A program made the translations under genes and the position numbers. DNA of 64,000 nucleotides from Streptomyces massasporeus (GTDB taxonomy: Bacteria; Actinomycetota; Actinomycetes; Streptomycetales; Streptomycetaceae). The notes beneath the pieces were generated by a model. That model searched no databases. It was not told the origin of the DNA and was given only the letters and a program-made list of their open reading frames with translations. The stretch is taken from assembly GCF_014648995.1 (NCBI RefSeq), contig NZ_BMSE01000008.1, forward strand, positions 186,001 to 250,000, given 5' to 3'. Positions 16,156-23,806 of this stretch are shown piece by piece (the first letter of the stretch is position 1; the number at the start of each line of letters is the position of its first letter).

Positions 16156-16287
16156 TCAGATCTGCGGTGTCTCCAGGACGAGGCCGGCGACGTCGATGCT
16201 CACCGCGGAGGCCGGGGTGGCGAGCCCGCCGAACGTCATCAGGGCGGCGGTGACGAGGACGGCGGCGACTCGGCGGACAGCGCGCAT
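16156..16287 (-). CDS. Tiny secreted peptide precursor (43 aa)
   Basis: The precursor has a basic start (MRAVRR), a hydrophobic core and an ASA cleavage site near residue 28, giving a predicted mature peptide of only about 15 residues (VSIDVAGLVLETPQI). A good AAGGAA ribosome site lies about 9 nt upstream of the ATG. The gene is co-oriented with the 62-residue secreted protein downstream. A mature product this short suggests a signal, an inhibitor or a membrane-active peptide, but no homologue is recognised. Confidence 0.55.
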   Translation of the reverse strand: MRAVRRVAAVLVTAALMTFGGLATPASAVSIDVAGLVLETPQI

Positions 16288-16454
16288 GGGGGGTTTCCTT
16301 TCGGAGCGGCTCACAGGACACCCGGTGGCTGCCCCCGCGCACACGGCGTGACGCGGCACGCCCGGGAAGGTCGCCCGAGCGTGGGACATTCCCGGCGTGG
16401 CGTGCATGAACGCCCGCGCGCACCCGAACGGGTGACGCGGCCCGCGCGGGGCCG

Positions 16455-18995
16455 TCAGCCCTCGTCGTCGGCGAGCTCCGCGACCCCGGTGATCCGGTGC
16501 AGCGGATACGTGCGGACCTCGTCCGCGGTGTGGTCGTACGCCGTGACGAAGCCGCCCTCGACGCGGATCGGGGCGATGACCCGCTGGCTGGCGGCGCCCT
16601 CGGCGTTGACGTAGCCGATCCACAGGGCCTCGCCGGTGAGGACGGCGGCCTGCATGGTGGCGAGGGTCTCGGCGGCACCGGTGCGGGGCAGCTCGCCGTT
16701 GGCCGCCGGGGCCGCGCCGGGCTTGCGCGGGGTGGTGGAGGCGAGGTCGCCGGCCCGGATGGCGCGCAGCGCGGCCGCGAGGAGGGTGTCGTCGGGGACC
16801 GGCGGGCCGTCCGGGACCGGCTCGGGCGCGGTGCGCGGCGGGGTGCGGTGGGCCAGGGCGCGGGTGATCAGCACATCGCCCTCGGCGGACTCGGCGGCCG
16901 GCGCGAACCCCAACGCCCGCAGGCCTTCCAGGAGCCCGGCCGGATCGGCCTGCGCGGCCAGCACGGTCGGGGCGAGCCGGCGCAGCCCCAGCCCGGCGGC
17001 CCGCTTGTCGGCGAGGATCTCGCTGAGCACCGCGTCGTCGTCGCAGCGCACGTACGCCGAGGCCGCGCCGACCCGGAGGTGGCCGTGCCGCCGGGCCACG
17101 TCGTCGATCAGGTACGCGAGCGGCTGCGGCACCGGCGTGCGGGAGTGCGCGGCGAGGAAGGCGTGCAGATCGGAGGCGGCCTGCCCGGCGTCCAGCGCCC
17201 GCCGCACCGAGCCGGGCGTGAACCGGTAGACCGTCGCCCCGCCCTTGGACTCGACGTCCGCCAGCACGCCCAGCATGTCCGCGAGCGGCCGTTGCAGGGG
17301 GCCGGGCGCCACCGCCGTCAGGTCGGCCTGGAGCAGCACGTGGTCCAGCGGCTCGGGCAGCAGCGGCGCGAGCAGCCGGGCCGCGGCGGCGGAGGCCACG
17401 GCCTGTTCGGCGGGGGAGAGGGCGGTGAGCGGGGTGGGGCGGTGATGGTGGTGGACGGGCAGCTTGTCCCCCGGCCCGGAGGGTTCCGCTTCCGGGCCCG
17501 GCGCGGGAGCCGCGGGCGCGCCCAGCAGGGCCCGGCCCTGCGCCGACAGCGCGCCCCGGCCCGTGACGCCCAGCTGCTCCGCCTCGGACAGCGCCCACTC
17601 GGCGAGCCGGCCGCGCAGATCGTCCTCGCGCCGGTCGCCGCGCAGGGGCCGCTCCCACCGCAGCCGGGCCAGCACCGAACCGGCGGCCGGCGCGGCGCCC
17701 TCCGGCAGCCCGGCCAGCAGCGCCAGCACCCGGTGCCGTACCTCGGGCGCGGCCGAGCGGTCCAGGCCCGGCCCGAGCGCCGACAACGTACGGTCCTTCG
17801 CGTCCCGCCCACCCACCAGACCGGCCGTGCGGGTCGCCGCGAGCCAGGCCGTGACCAGCAGCGACCAGCGCTCGGCGGCCGGGAGTTCCCGCCACTCGTC
17901 GTACGCCGGGGTCGCCGCGTACCGCTCGTCGGCCTCGCCGTCCGAGGCGATCAGGCCCGCCGCGTACGCCAGTTCCACCCAGAACGCGGCGACCGGCTCG
18001 GGCACGTCCAGCGCGACGGCCGTCCGCTTCAGGTCGCGCACGCTGAGCCCACCGGCCCGCAGCACCGCGGGCCCGCCCTCGTCCCAGTCCTTCAGCAGCT
18101 CCTCGACGGTCGCGAGCGCGGTGTACGCCTGTCCGGCCGCCGCGCTGTCCACAACCTGTGGACGGTGAACGGCCGCCGTCTCCACGGCCGGCGGCACGGG
18201 CTCGGGCGCCCGGTGCGCCAGGCCCCGCCGCAGATGCAGGGCGACCTCGCGCGGCAGGACGACCGTCCCGGGGGCCGTCGGCAGCAGCAGTCCGCGGTCC
18301 AGCAGCCAGCGCAGCCGGGGCGCCGGATCGGCCGTGACCTGCCCGTACGGCGGCCCCCACACCAGGCGTTCCAGCACGTCGAGGGAGTCGGCCGGGGCGT
18401 CGGCGAGCAGCGCGGCCATCCGGGCCCGGTCCGTGAACAGCCCGGCCAGGGCGGTCACCGCGGAGACCGAGTCGTGCGTCGACGCCAGTCCGGCGGCCGT
18501 GACGATCTCCTGGATCCGGCCCGGCGACATCCCGGCGGTGGCCTCCTGGACCGTCGGGCCGAGTCCGGTCGGCGAGGGGTGCTGCGGCGAGGGCGCCAGC
18601 AGCTCACGCGCCGTGCGCACCAGCCGCAGCCGGTCGTCGCCGCCCCACACCAGGGCCTGCTCGCGTAGCAGGTCCACGGCGTGCGGCAGCGCGGCGACGA
18701 CGGCCGGGTCCGCGTCGTCCCCGGCCATGAGCCCGAGCAGTTCGCCGTACGCCGCCGGGTCCGCCGCCACGGCCAGCGCCTCCGCCGTCTGGAGCGCGAA
18801 CCGGTCAAGCCGCTCCAGCGCCCGCACGACCGAGGCGCGGGTGCCGGCCCGGGTCGCGAGCTGGGTGAGGTCGGTGGGGACGGGCGTGATGAGATCCGGG
18901 CGGCTGCGCAGGAGCGCGCCCAGCGAAGCGTCGCCCCGCGCGCGGAGCGCTTCCGCGAGGGAGCGGGGGGCCGGGGGCCTGTCCTCGGTGCTCAT
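16455..18995 (-). CDS. XPB/Ssl2-like helicase-associated domain protein with C-terminal WYL-like domain
   Basis: The 846-residue protein has no Walker motifs. Its N-terminal 450 residues contain repeated winged-helix-like segments. Residues about 545-700 (LLQADLTAVAPGPLQ, VYRFTPGSVRRALDAG, LAYLIDDVARRHGHLRVG) match the helicase-associated domain found beside XPB/Ssl2 proteins. The last 70 residues (EALWIGYVNAEGAASQRVIA, VEGGFVTAYD) form a WYL-like ligand or nucleic-acid sensing fold. It is often annotated as a helicase but probably acts as a DNA-binding partner of the XPB enzyme encoded 2 kb away. TACCGT lies seven bases before the ATG, indicating a leaderless start. Confidence 0.8.
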   Translation of the reverse strand: MSTEDRPPAPRSLAEALRARGDASLGALLRSRPDLITPVPTDLTQLATRAGTRASVVRALERLDRFALQTAEALAVAADPAAYGELLGLMAGDDADPAVVAALPHAVDLLREQALVWGGDDRLRLVRTARELLAPSPQHPSPTGLGPTVQEATAGMSPGRIQEIVTAAGLASTHDSVSAVTALAGLFTDRARMAALLADAPADSLDVLERLVWGPPYGQVTADPAPRLRWLLDRGLLLPTAPGTVVLPREVALHLRRGLAHRAPEPVPPAVETAAVHRPQVVDSAAAGQAYTALATVEELLKDWDEGGPAVLRAGGLSVRDLKRTAVALDVPEPVAAFWVELAYAAGLIASDGEADERYAATPAYDEWRELPAAERWSLLVTAWLAATRTAGLVGGRDAKDRTLSALGPGLDRSAAPEVRHRVLALLAGLPEGAAPAAGSVLARLRWERPLRGDRREDDLRGRLAEWALSEAEQLGVTGRGALSAQGRALLGAPAAPAPGPEAEPSGPGDKLPVHHHHRPTPLTALSPAEQAVASAAAARLLAPLLPEPLDHVLLQADLTAVAPGPLQRPLADMLGVLADVESKGGATVYRFTPGSVRRALDAGQAASDLHAFLAAHSRTPVPQPLAYLIDDVARRHGHLRVGAASAYVRCDDDAVLSEILADKRAAGLGLRRLAPTVLAAQADPAGLLEGLRALGFAPAAESAEGDVLITRALAHRTPPRTAPEPVPDGPPVPDDTLLAAALRAIRAGDLASTTPRKPGAAPAANGELPRTGAAETLATMQAAVLTGEALWIGYVNAEGAASQRVIAPIRVEGGFVTAYDHTADEVRTYPLHRITGVAELADDEG

Positions 18996-19002
18996 CCGGT
19001 CC

Positions 19003-19008
19003 ACGGTA
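19003..19008 (-). promoter_or_regulatory. -10 hexamer of a leaderless promoter
   Basis: On the reverse strand TACCGT is followed by seven bases and the ATG at 18995; no ribosome site is present. Confidence 0.5.
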
Positions 19009-19159
19009 GCGGGTCGGCCCCGGCGGCCGGGCCGACTGTGCGGGGCCGCGGCCGGGGCTCCCTCCCCGAACGCGGGACGGGGTTTTGGCCGCTTCGCGGG
19101 CACTCGCGGTACCGTCGTGCGACGGCGTCACGCAACGCACCCGCCCCGGAGGGGACTTC

Positions 19160-20146
19160 GTGGGGATTGAGAGCGACCAGGTCGTTTACGAGTATCTGAG
19201 CCGCGTCGGCGACGTGGCCCAGCAGCGGCAGTTGTCGTCGGCCACCCGTATGCGTCTGGTCGCGGACCTGCGCAACGAGATCGACAAGCGCCGCGCGAAG
19301 GCCACCGTCGACTCGCCCGCCGCCGTCCGCCGCATCCTGACCCGCCTGGGCAGCCCCGACGACGTCGTGACCGCGGCGGCGGACGGTACGGGCGGTGAGC
19401 CGCACGGCGCCGCCCCCGCCTCCGTCCCCGTGCAGCGCGAGGCCGAGCCGGAGGAGCGGGCGAAGGGCGTCATGCGGCGCGTCGTACCGCGTCCCCGGCC
19501 GGCCCGGTCCGCCGGGGAACCGCACCCCGCGCCCTCCGACGGCCCGGCCCCGCCGCACCTGGCCGCCGGGCACGAGCTCGGCGACGGCGCGCTCCAGCCG
19601 GACTGGTGGCGGGTCGACAGCAGCCCCTTCGGCGTGGGCGACGAGGTGCCGGGGTTCGTGGGCGGCGTGGAGGTGCCGGACCTGCTGAAGCCGCCGGCGC
19701 CGCGCAAGCCGGAGAAGGAGAAGCCGGACGCCGGGGACACCGCCCCGGTCGTCGAGACGGCCGAGGTGACCGAGAAGGGCGGCCGCCGGCTCCCGCGCCT
19801 GCCCAGCACGAACTGGAGCAACCCGCTCCTCCTGATCGCCGCGGGCCTCCTCGTCGCCGGTGCCGTGCTCGGCAACTGGTTCGTCCTCCTGCTCGGCTGG
19901 CTCATCGCCTACGCCTCCCGCCGCCTGACCCAGACCGAGACGAAGTGGGCGGTCGTCATCCTGCCGAGCCTCTCCGTGGTGGGGGGCCTGGTCTGGCTGT
20001 GGGGCCGGATGAACGGCCGCTGGGGCGACCCGATCGCCGAGGGCCACATGAACGCCGCGGTGGCGGAGACCTGGCCGTGGGTGGTCAGGGGCGCGGCGGT
20101 GGCGTCGGCCCTGTTCCTGGTGTGGCGCTCACAGCGCTCGCGCTAG
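19160..20146 (+). CDS. Membrane protein with HAAS-like N-terminal domain
   Basis: The 328-residue protein has a helical N-terminal domain (about 1-75, VVYEYLSRVGDVAQQRQL, LVADLRNEIDKRRAKAT, ILTRLGSPDDVV) like the HAAS domains that precede membrane segments in actinobacterial signalling proteins. A long Pro-rich low-complexity region (80-220) follows, then about four membrane helices from residue 232 to the end. The GTG at 19160 has a strong GGAGGGG site upstream. Function unknown. It is followed 53 nt later by a HAD hydrolase with its own promoter. Confidence 0.75.
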   Translation: MGIESDQVVYEYLSRVGDVAQQRQLSSATRMRLVADLRNEIDKRRAKATVDSPAAVRRILTRLGSPDDVVTAAADGTGGEPHGAAPASVPVQREAEPEERAKGVMRRVVPRPRPARSAGEPHPAPSDGPAPPHLAAGHELGDGALQPDWWRVDSSPFGVGDEVPGFVGGVEVPDLLKPPAPRKPEKEKPDAGDTAPVVETAEVTEKGGRRLPRLPSTNWSNPLLLIAAGLLVAGAVLGNWFVLLLGWLIAYASRRLTQTETKWAVVILPSLSVVGGLVWLWGRMNGRWGDPIAEGHMNAAVAETWPWVVRGAAVASALFLVWRSQRSR

Positions 20147-20186
20147 GGCCGCCACAGCCGGACGCCTGTCGTTCACACCCTCTGGG

Positions 20187-20192
20187 CACAAT
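20187..20192 (+). promoter_or_regulatory. -10 hexamer that selects the HAD hydrolase start
   Basis: CACAAT is followed by seven bases and the ATG at 20200. It overlaps the earlier in-frame ATG at 20191, which therefore could not be translated from this promoter. Confidence 0.45.
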
Positions 20193-20199
20193 GGCCCAT

Positions 20200-20832
20200 A
20201 TGGCCTTCATGACCCCGCCCGCGCTCACCGTCGGCTTCGACCTCGACATGACCCTCATCGACTCCCGGCCCGGCATCCGCGCCTGCTACCAGGCGCTGTC
20301 GGAGCGCACGGGCACGTACATCGACGCCGACCTGACGGTCACGCGGCTCGGGCCGCCGCTGGCCGAGGAGCTGATCAACTGGTTCCCGGCCGAGGAGGTC
20401 GCGGCCATGGCGGACCTGTACCGGGCGATGTACCCGGCCATCGCCATCACCGCGACGCCGGCGATGACCGGTGCCCGGGAGGCCATCGCGGCCGTACGGG
20501 AGGCCGGCGGACGCGCGATAGTCGTCACCGCCAAGTACGAGCCCAACGCCAAGTTGCACCTCGCCCACCTGGGCATCGAGCCCGACGCCGTCATCGGCGA
20601 CCTGTGGGCCGAGCAGAAGGCGGAGGCCCTGCGCGAGCACGACGCGGGCGTCTACGTCGGCGACCACGTCGGGGACGTCCGCGGCGCCCGGACCGCCGGG
20701 GCGCTCTCGGTCGCCGTGGCCACCGGGCCGTGCCCCGAAGAGGAACTGCGCGCGGCGGGCGCGGACGTCGTCCTCGCCGATCTGACCGAATTCCCGCGGT
20801 GGCTTTCGGACTACCGTCCCGCGCGCGCCTGA
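20200..20832 (+). CDS. HAD-superfamily phosphohydrolase
   Basis: The 210-residue protein has motif I VGFDLDMTLIDS with the nucleophilic and acid/base aspartates, a helical cap (about 30-80), motif II IVVTAK, and motif III/IV YVGDHVGDVRGARTAG. It most resembles phosphoglycolate phosphatase or beta-phosphoglucomutase-type HAD enzymes; substrate unknown. The ATG at 20200 is preferred over 20191 because of the -10 hexamer. Its last 22 bases overlap the 3' end of the convergent membrane-protein gene. Confidence 0.88.
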   Translation: MAFMTPPALTVGFDLDMTLIDSRPGIRACYQALSERTGTYIDADLTVTRLGPPLAEELINWFPAEEVAAMADLYRAMYPAIAITATPAMTGAREAIAAVREAGGRAIVVTAKYEPNAKLHLAHLGIEPDAVIGDLWAEQKAEALREHDAGVYVGDHVGDVRGARTAGALSVAVATGPCPEEELRAAGADVVLADLTEFPRWLSDYRPARA

Positions 20833-21059
20833 CGGCGGCCCGCCGCCACGGAACGCAGCACTCCCGCACCGGCCATCAAAAATCCGACGGCCATGAGCAT
20901 GCTCAATCCGAACATGTACGTCGGAAAGGGAGTCGTCCCGAGGAACAGCGGGGCGACCGTGACCAGTGTGGCCAGCGCACCGATGAAGAAGACGACGGCT
21001 CCGGCACGGACCAGGCGGTCGCCGGGAGCGGCGGAATTCGTTTGGGTTTTGTCACGCAC
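20811..21059 (-). CDS. Small two-helix membrane protein
   Basis: The 82-residue protein has two hydrophobic segments, about 18-42 (VRAGAVVFFIGALATLVTVAP) and 48-72, and a basic tail. It is divergent from the cold-shock gene. The GTG at 21059 is preferred because the protein then begins VRDKTQTN, with a polar N terminus before the first helix; an upstream TTG at 21092 would add 11 residues. Neither has a clear ribosome site. Function unknown. Confidence 0.65.
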   Translation of the reverse strand: MRDKTQTNSAAPGDRLVRAGAVVFFIGALATLVTVAPLFLGTTPFPTYMFGLSMLMAVGFLMAGAGVLRSVAAGRRQARAGR

Positions 21060-21104
21060 CCGACCAGGGTAGTTCCCAGCGCGAAGGAACAACCGGGTGA
21101 CGTC

Positions 21105-21132
21105 TTGTCACCGGCTGCAAGAGCATTAGCCT
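21105..21132 (+). promoter_or_regulatory. Promoter of the cold-shock protein gene
   Basis: TTGTCA (21105-21110) and TAGCCT (21127-21132) are separated by 16 bp. The predicted transcription start is near 21139, giving an ~85-nt leader. Confidence 0.55.
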
Positions 21133-21139
21133 GGGTACC

Positions 21140-21160
21140 GGCGGGTCCGTACGACCCGCC
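21140..21160 (+). promoter_or_regulatory. 5'-terminal hairpin in the cold-shock mRNA leader
   Basis: GGCGGGTC and GACCCGCC form a perfect 8-bp stem with a five-base loop, starting within one or two bases of the predicted transcription start. Such 5'-end hairpins stabilise bacterial mRNAs or act in temperature control. Confidence 0.5.
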
Positions 21161-21223
21161 CGAGTGCTATCAAGAGCCGTTTCCAGAAGCAGTTTTCCGA
21201 CGAGTACGAGGACGAGGACAGAC

Positions 21224-21607
21224 GTGCCTACCGGCAAGGTCAAGTGGTTCAACAGCGAGAAGGGCTTCGGCTTTCTCTCCCGCGACGACGGCGGTGACGT
21301 CTTCGTCCATTCCTCGGTCCTCCCCGCCGGAGTCGAGACGCTCAAGCCGGGTCAGCGCGTGGAGTTCGGCGTCGTCGCCGGGCAGCGCGGCGACCAGGCG
21401 CTGTCCCTGACGATTCTGGACCCGACCCCGTCCGTCGCCGCCGCGACCCGCAAGAAGCCGGACGAGCTGGCCTCCATCGTCCAGGACCTGACGACCCTCC
21501 TGGAGAACATCACGCCGATGCTGGAGCGCGGCCGCTACCCCGAGAAGACCGCCGGCAAGAAGATCGCCGGCCTGCTGCGCGCGGTCGCCGACCAGCTGGA
21601 CGTCTGA
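21224..21607 (+). CDS. Cold-shock domain protein with C-terminal extension
   Basis: Residues 1-66 form a cold-shock domain with both RNA-binding motifs, KVKWFNSEKGFGFL and DVFVHSSVL. Unlike the usual 67-residue Csp, the 127-residue product adds a helical tail of about 60 residues (LASIVQDLTTLLENITPML, IAGLLRAVADQL) that may dimerise. The GTG at 21224 follows a GAGGAC site, and the cold-shock domain begins within two codons. It has its own promoter and a structured leader, and its stop is only 17 bp from the end of convergent mqnD. Confidence 0.93.
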   Translation: MPTGKVKWFNSEKGFGFLSRDDGGDVFVHSSVLPAGVETLKPGQRVEFGVVAGQRGDQALSLTILDPTPSVAAATRKKPDELASIVQDLTTLLENITPMLERGRYPEKTAGKKIAGLLRAVADQLDV

Positions 21608-21624
21608 GGCCCGAGGAAGGGGAC

Positions 21625-22470
21625 TCAGGGAAAGCGCAGCGCGTCCGGGCCGAGGGGCGGTACGAGTCCCTCGGCCGCCGCACGTGTCAGCAGCCCGCGC
21701 ACGGCCGCGTAGCCGTCCTCGCCGAGGTCCGCGGTGAACTCGTTGACGTACAGCCCGATGTGCTGGTCGGCGACGGCCGGGTCCATCTCCTGGGCGTGCT
21801 CCATGACGTACGGCCGGGACGCCTCGGGATCGTCCCAGGCGGCGCGCACGGACGTGCGGATCGAGTCGGCCAGCAGCCGCAGCTTCTGCTCGCCCAGCGA
21901 CCGCTTGGCGATGATCGCGCCCAGCGGGATCGGCAGCCCCGTGGTGTGCTCCCAGTGCTCGCCCATGTCGGCGAGCTTGTGCAGCCCGTAGTTCCGGTAC
22001 GTGAAGCGCGCCTCGTGGATCACGAGCCCCGCGTCGACCTTGCCGTCCCGCACGGCCGGCATGATCTCGTGGAACGGCATGACGACGATCTCGCCGACCC
22101 CGTCCGCCACGGTGTCCGCGGCCCACAGCCGGAACAGCAGGTAGGCGGTCGACCTCTCACTGGGCACCGCGACGGTCCGCCCGGTGAGGTCGACATCGGC
22201 CTCCCGCGTCAGCACCAGCGGCCCGCAGCCCCGCCCCAGCGCGCCCCCGCAGGGCAGCAGCGCGTAGTCGTCGAGGACGTAGGGCAGCACGGCGTACGAC
22301 ACCTTCAGCACGTCGAACTCGCCGCGCTCGGCCATGCCGTTGGTGATATCGATGTCGGCGAAGGTGACGTCGAGGGCGGGGGCGCCGGGGACGCGGTCGT
22401 GGGCGAGGGCGTCGAAGACGAACGTGTCGTTCGGGCAGGGCGAGTACGCGATCTGCAGCTCAACTGTCAT
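21625..22470 (-). CDS. mqnD: 1,4-dihydroxy-6-naphthoate synthase (MqnD)
   Basis: The 281-residue protein has a periplasmic-binding-protein fold (LQIAYSPCPNDTFVFDALAH, VPSERSTAYLLFRLW, VIHEARFTYRNYGL), as MqnD does. It converts cyclic dehypoxanthinyl futalosine into 1,4-dihydroxy-6-naphthoate in the futalosine route to menaquinone, a pathway established in Streptomyces. The start overlaps the end of mqnB by 11 nt, so the two are translationally coupled. The rest of the pathway (mqnA, mqnC) is not in the window. Confidence 0.95.
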   Translation of the reverse strand: MTVELQIAYSPCPNDTFVFDALAHDRVPGAPALDVTFADIDITNGMAERGEFDVLKVSYAVLPYVLDDYALLPCGGALGRGCGPLVLTREADVDLTGRTVAVPSERSTAYLLFRLWAADTVADGVGEIVVMPFHEIMPAVRDGKVDAGLVIHEARFTYRNYGLHKLADMGEHWEHTTGLPIPLGAIIAKRSLGEQKLRLLADSIRTSVRAAWDDPEASRPYVMEHAQEMDPAVADQHIGLYVNEFTADLGEDGYAAVRGLLTRAAAEGLVPPLGPDALRFP

Positions 22471-23200
22471 GCCGGTTCCAACTCTCCAGTACGGGCGCGA
22501 GCTTCCCGAACCCCTCGGTCAAGGCTGCCAGAGCGTCGCCGATCCGCCATGCGGCGCGGTCACGCGGCCCGACGGGATTGGAGATCGCCCGGATCTCCAG
22601 CACGGGCACCCCCTGCGCGGCGGCGGCCTCGGCGACGCCGAAGCCCTCCATGGCCTCGGCGAGGGCGGTGGGGTGCCGCTCCCGCAGCGCGGCGGCCCGG
22701 ACGGCCGTCCCGGTCACGGTCGACACCGTGAGCACGGCCCCGGCCCTCGCCCCGGCGCTCTCGGCGACCCGCCGGACGAGACCCGCCGGCGGCTCGTGCC
22801 TGACGGTCCCGAACCCGAGCTCGGTCACCGGCAGGAACCCGTCCTCGGTCTCGGCCCCCAGATCGGCCGCGACGATCTCGTCGGCGACCACGAGCGACCC
22901 CACGGGCGCCTCGGGCTGGAACCCGCCCCCGATCCCGGCCGACACGACCAGGCCGTAGGGCGTGCCCCTCAGGGCGGCGGCGGTGAGCGCGGAGGCGGTG
23001 GAGGCGGCGGCGAGCGCGGGTCCGACACCGGCGGCGATCACCTCGAGCGAGCGCCCGTCACCGCCGTGGGCAGTCGTTCCGCTGGGGCGGAACGGGTGGG
23101 CACGGCCGACAGCGCCGAGCACCGCGTCATCGGGCCCCAGGGACGACATCCCGAGGCCCGCAGCCACCGCGTCCCTCTCCACGGAGACTGCGGTGGCCAC
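22460..23200 (-). CDS. mqnB: Futalosine hydrolase (MqnB)
   Basis: The 246-residue nucleoside-phosphorylase-fold protein contains VIAAGVGPALAAASTAS, VVSAGIGGGFQ, and AEAMEGFGVAEAAAAQGVPVL with the glutamates that bind the ribose. It removes hypoxanthine from futalosine to give dehypoxanthinyl futalosine, feeding the next steps to menaquinone. The start is uncertain: GTG at 23200 is given, but the frame stays open upstream and a CTG at 23233 overlaps the lipoprotein stop codon and has an AAGGA site, adding about 11 residues that fit the first strand better. Confidence 0.92.
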   Translation of the reverse strand: MATAVSVERDAVAAGLGMSSLGPDDAVLGAVGRAHPFRPSGTTAHGGDGRSLEVIAAGVGPALAAASTASALTAAALRGTPYGLVVSAGIGGGFQPEAPVGSLVVADEIVAADLGAETEDGFLPVTELGFGTVRHEPPAGLVRRVAESAGARAGAVLTVSTVTGTAVRAAALRERHPTALAEAMEGFGVAEAAAAQGVPVLEIRAISNPVGPRDRAAWRIGDALAALTEGFGKLAPVLESWNRHDS

Positions 23201-23229
23201 AAGAATCCGGCCGAGCCCAGCGGCAGCGA

Positions 23230-23703
23230 TCAGGCGTCCTTCTTGAGCTTGAAGTTCCAGAGCCCCGAGGTGTCCTTGTCGCCTTCCTTGATGGAGACCA
23301 GCGTCGAGTTGCCCTGCGCGCCGTACTGGGCGTTGAAGAACACGCTGCCCGGAATCGTGCGGTAGGTCTTCGTGCTGGAGTCGGTCAGCGGCTGACCGTT
23401 CATCAGGATCGTCCAGCCGTTGTCGGCGATCTCGGGGTCGACACCGAAGCGCACCGTCTCGTCGGGGTCGACGGAGATGCTCTTGATGCCCTTGTCCTTC
23501 AGGCACCCGGCGAGATCGGACGGCTTCAGGGCGTCGCCCTCGCCGCCGCAGGTGGCCTCGGAGTTCACCGAGTCGCTGCCCACGGTGACCGTGGCCATCG
23601 GCGTCGGCTTGTCACAGGCCGACAGGACGAGCAGTCCGGCGGATACGACGCCGGCGACGGCGACGGCGCGGCGGCGTCGCACAACGGATTGCAACGTGTT
23701 CAT
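23230..23703 (-). CDS. DUF2771-type lipoprotein
   Basis: The 157-residue protein has an arginine-rich start, a hydrophobic core and a lipobox LSAC near residues 27-30, so it should be lipid-anchored outside the membrane. The mature part (VTVGSDSVNSEATCGGEGD, DNGWTILMNGQPL, YRTIPG) matches DUF2771, a family of unknown role found beside futalosine genes in Streptomyces. A TAGCCT hexamer six bases before the ATG indicates a leaderless start and makes this the first gene of the lipoprotein-mqnB-mqnD operon. Confidence 0.85.
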   Translation of the reverse strand: MNTLQSVVRRRRAVAVAGVVSAGLLVLSACDKPTPMATVTVGSDSVNSEATCGGEGDALKPSDLAGCLKDKGIKSISVDPDETVRFGVDPEIADNGWTILMNGQPLTDSSTKTYRTIPGSVFFNAQYGAQGNSTLVSIKEGDKDTSGLWNFKLKKDA

Positions 23704-23709
23704 GGGCGA

Positions 23710-23715
23710 AGGCTA
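23710..23715 (-). promoter_or_regulatory. -10 hexamer of the lipoprotein-mqnB-mqnD operon
   Basis: TAGCCT on the reverse strand is followed by six bases and the ATG at 23703, indicating leaderless transcription of the operon's first gene. Confidence 0.55.
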
Positions 23716-23806
23716 TAGGGCGCGCGGGTCGCACCGCCCACGCGGGGTACGGCTCCCCCGGAGATCCATCAGAAGGGCCCTACCGGAGATCCACCAGAAG
23801 TCGGCC

